64,000 bases of DNA. Source: Bacillota bacterium (GTDB lineage: Bacteria; Bacillota; Clostridia; Lachnospirales; Lachnospiraceae). The stretch's first letter is position 1, and each line of letters opens with the position of its first letter. The position numbers and the translations under genes were made by a program. Of the stretch, positions 62,875 to 64,000 are shown one piece after another. The notes beneath the pieces were generated by a model. It saw only the letters and a list, made by a program, of their open reading frames with translations, did not search any database and was not told where the DNA came from. The stretch spans positions 6,833 through 70,832 of the forward strand of contig JAEZKU010000062.1 in the NCBI GenBank assembly GCA_023436065.1, written 5' to 3'.

Positions 62875-63609
62875 TCACATATTAGTAAAAACTTCTCCGA
62901 GGGAGGCGGAAATCAACAAATGCGCTCGCTTATCATATGCCGTGACAGATTTATTAATTAATACCAGTTTATTTCCTTCATAATAATCAATTAATCCGGC
63001 TGCTGGATAAACACTTAAAGAGGTTCCTCCAACAATTAATATCTCTGCCCGACTGATCAATCTGATGGCCTCTCGAATCACCTCATCATCCAGGGGCTCC
63101 TCATACAGAACCACATCGGGTTTGATTGTTCCTCCGCAGCTGCATACCGGAACATTCTTTTTCTCAAGAATATGTTCTACCGTATAAAAAGTCCCGCAGT
63201 TCATACAGTAATTTCGCAGAACGGAACCATGTAGCTCCAAAACCTTCTTACTGCCAGCCTTCTGATGCAATCCATCAATATTCTGTGTAATGATTCCTTT
63301 CAACTTTCCCTTCTTCTCAAGCTCTTCAAGCTTTCTATGTGTAATATTTGGTTTTGCGTTAGTATAAATCATCTTATTTCGATAGAAATCATAGAACTCT
63401 TCCGTATGGTTGATAAAGAATCTGTGGCTGAGGATCGTCTCCGGCGGATAAGCATACTTCATATGATAAAGTCCATCCGTGCTTCTAAAATCAGGGATAC
63501 CGCTTTCTGTAGATACTCCTGCTCCACCAAAGAATACAATATTATCACTGGCCTCGATCCAGTTTTTAAGGATTATCAATTCTTCCTTCATATCTTCACT
63601 CAGCCTCAT
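62875..63609 (-). CDS. Sir2-family NAD-dependent protein deacylase
   Basis: This 244-residue sirtuin removes acyl groups from lysine using NAD. It has the NAD-binding GGAGVSTESGIPDFRS, the TQNIDGLHQKAG block, the catalytic His in LELHGSVL, a structural zinc site (CMNCG and CSCGG) and the late VGGTSLSVYPAAG. It belongs to the SrtN/CobB type by length. The start may be ATG 63609 or the internal ATG 63591; neither has an ideal ribosome-binding site. No acetyl-CoA synthetase target is adjacent. Confidence 0.93.
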   Translation of the reverse strand: MRLSEDMKEELIILKNWIEASDNIVFFGGAGVSTESGIPDFRSTDGLYHMKYAYPPETILSHRFFINHTEEFYDFYRNKMIYTNAKPNITHRKLEELEKKGKLKGIITQNIDGLHQKAGSKKVLELHGSVLRNYCMNCGTFYTVEHILEKKNVPVCSCGGTIKPDVVLYEEPLDDEVIREAIRLISRAEILIVGGTSLSVYPAAGLIDYYEGNKLVLINKSVTAYDKRAHLLISASLGEVFTNM

Positions 63610-63780
63610 TTAATATATCATCCGGATGCCTATATTATAATCATATTTATTTTTTAACTACTGTCAATAATACAACAAAAAGAATGTGATTCATACAGAA
63701 AAATTTTTCAAAATAATGCTAATAATATCTTTTTACCAATAAAAAAGGGACCTCTATACGAGATCCCCCTGATTTAGATA

Positions 63781-63853
63781 TGAGACATCCGGGATTCGAA
63801 CCCGGGACACCATGATTAAAAGTCATGTGCTCTACCGACTGAGCTAATATCCC
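63781..63853 (-). tRNA. tRNA-Lys (anticodon TTT)
   Basis: The minus strand reads GGGATATTAGCTCAGTCGG as acceptor and D-arm, an anticodon loop CTTTTAA (anticodon TTT), the T-arm GGGTTCGAATCCC, and ends in A as discriminator. It is 73 nt with a seven-pair acceptor containing G-U pairs. CCA is not encoded. Confidence 0.97.
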
Positions 63854-63877
63854 ATCATTGCTTTTTACAAAGCAAAA

Positions 63878-63950
<73 letters not shown>

Positions 63951-64000
63951 AAGGTCAAATTCGCTTACCTACGAAGAATGGGTGCCCGATCTTCTGGGTT

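Overview
The window looks like chromosomal DNA of a motile, spore-forming, Gram-positive anaerobe of the Clostridia, most likely Lachnospiraceae. The evidence is gene content and architecture: SpoIID, BofA, a YaaL-like protein, a T-box-controlled methionyl-tRNA synthetase, a Gram-positive-type Tad/Flp pilus locus, a flagellin/FliS pair, LytTR-DUF3021 regulation, and DUF6240- and DUF6382-like proteins. Base composition and codon use look even across the window. I see no phage, insertion sequence, integrase or CRISPR array. The family placement is inference from gene content; no database was searched.

Layout. 1-5 kb: the 3' end of a SpoIID-like gene converges on a minus-strand operon for a MoxR ATPase, a DUF58 protein and a membrane transglutaminase-like protein. 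5-9 kb: mtnN is divergent from a TSCPD-protein/murG pair, followed by a HIT protein and a soluble histidine kinase. 9-13 kb: a minus-strand run of a small membrane protein, glpK, a rhomboid protease and a flavodoxin/SCP2 fusion, then a plus-strand esterase-like gene. 13.8-25 kb: a complete minus-strand Tad operon (TadZ-like, TadA, TadB, TadC, Flp pilin, DUF5702 protein, two TadE-like proteins, TadV prepilin peptidase, FHA protein) behind one strong sigma-A-type promoter. 25-32 kb: bofA and yaaL divergent, then fliS, flagellin and a giant FliK-like DUF6240 protein. 32-45 kb: DUF885 lipoprotein, a repeat-rich intergenic element, metG with its T-box, a DUF4846-CapA lipoprotein, galE, a CAP-domain protein, a nuclease-fold-like protein, a three-S1-domain protein, a coiled-coil membrane protein and a small alarmone synthetase. 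45.3-49.5 kb: an isolated strong promoter, a 31-codon ORF and an intrinsic terminator stand before a heterodimeric ABC exporter. 49.5-57 kb: TfoX-C and CMD proteins, an ABC-2/LytTR/DUF3021/sigma-factor operon, a GNAT, a zinc-ribbon protein and a two-component system. 57-64 kb: a hairpin- and repeat-rich spacer, a tkt/transaldolase operon, an EAL phosphodiesterase, a sirtuin, and tRNA-Lys and tRNA-Phe.

How genes work together. The Tad operon has the expected inner-membrane parts of a Flp pilus machine and no secretin, as expected of a monoderm. Three components are unusual: TadZ lacks a P-loop, TadC carries a domain of about 200 residues between membrane segments, and one TadE-like protein ends in a duplicated Cys/His module. 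The ABC exporter has the asymmetric active sites of the BmrC/BmrD class. Its upstream ORF-plus-terminator layout resembles the bmrB leader of Bacillus subtilis, so antibiotic-responsive attenuation is the best mechanistic hypothesis in the window.

The least explained DNA is intergenic: a 228-bp palindromic element at 34.2-34.4 kb with a perfect 30-bp terminal inverted repeat, 50-bp-period direct repeats beside it, a chain of hairpins plus 17-bp tandem repeats at 57.06-57.44 kb, and a 28-bp inverted repeat in the Tad operon. All of these were found by eye and need genome-wide searches.
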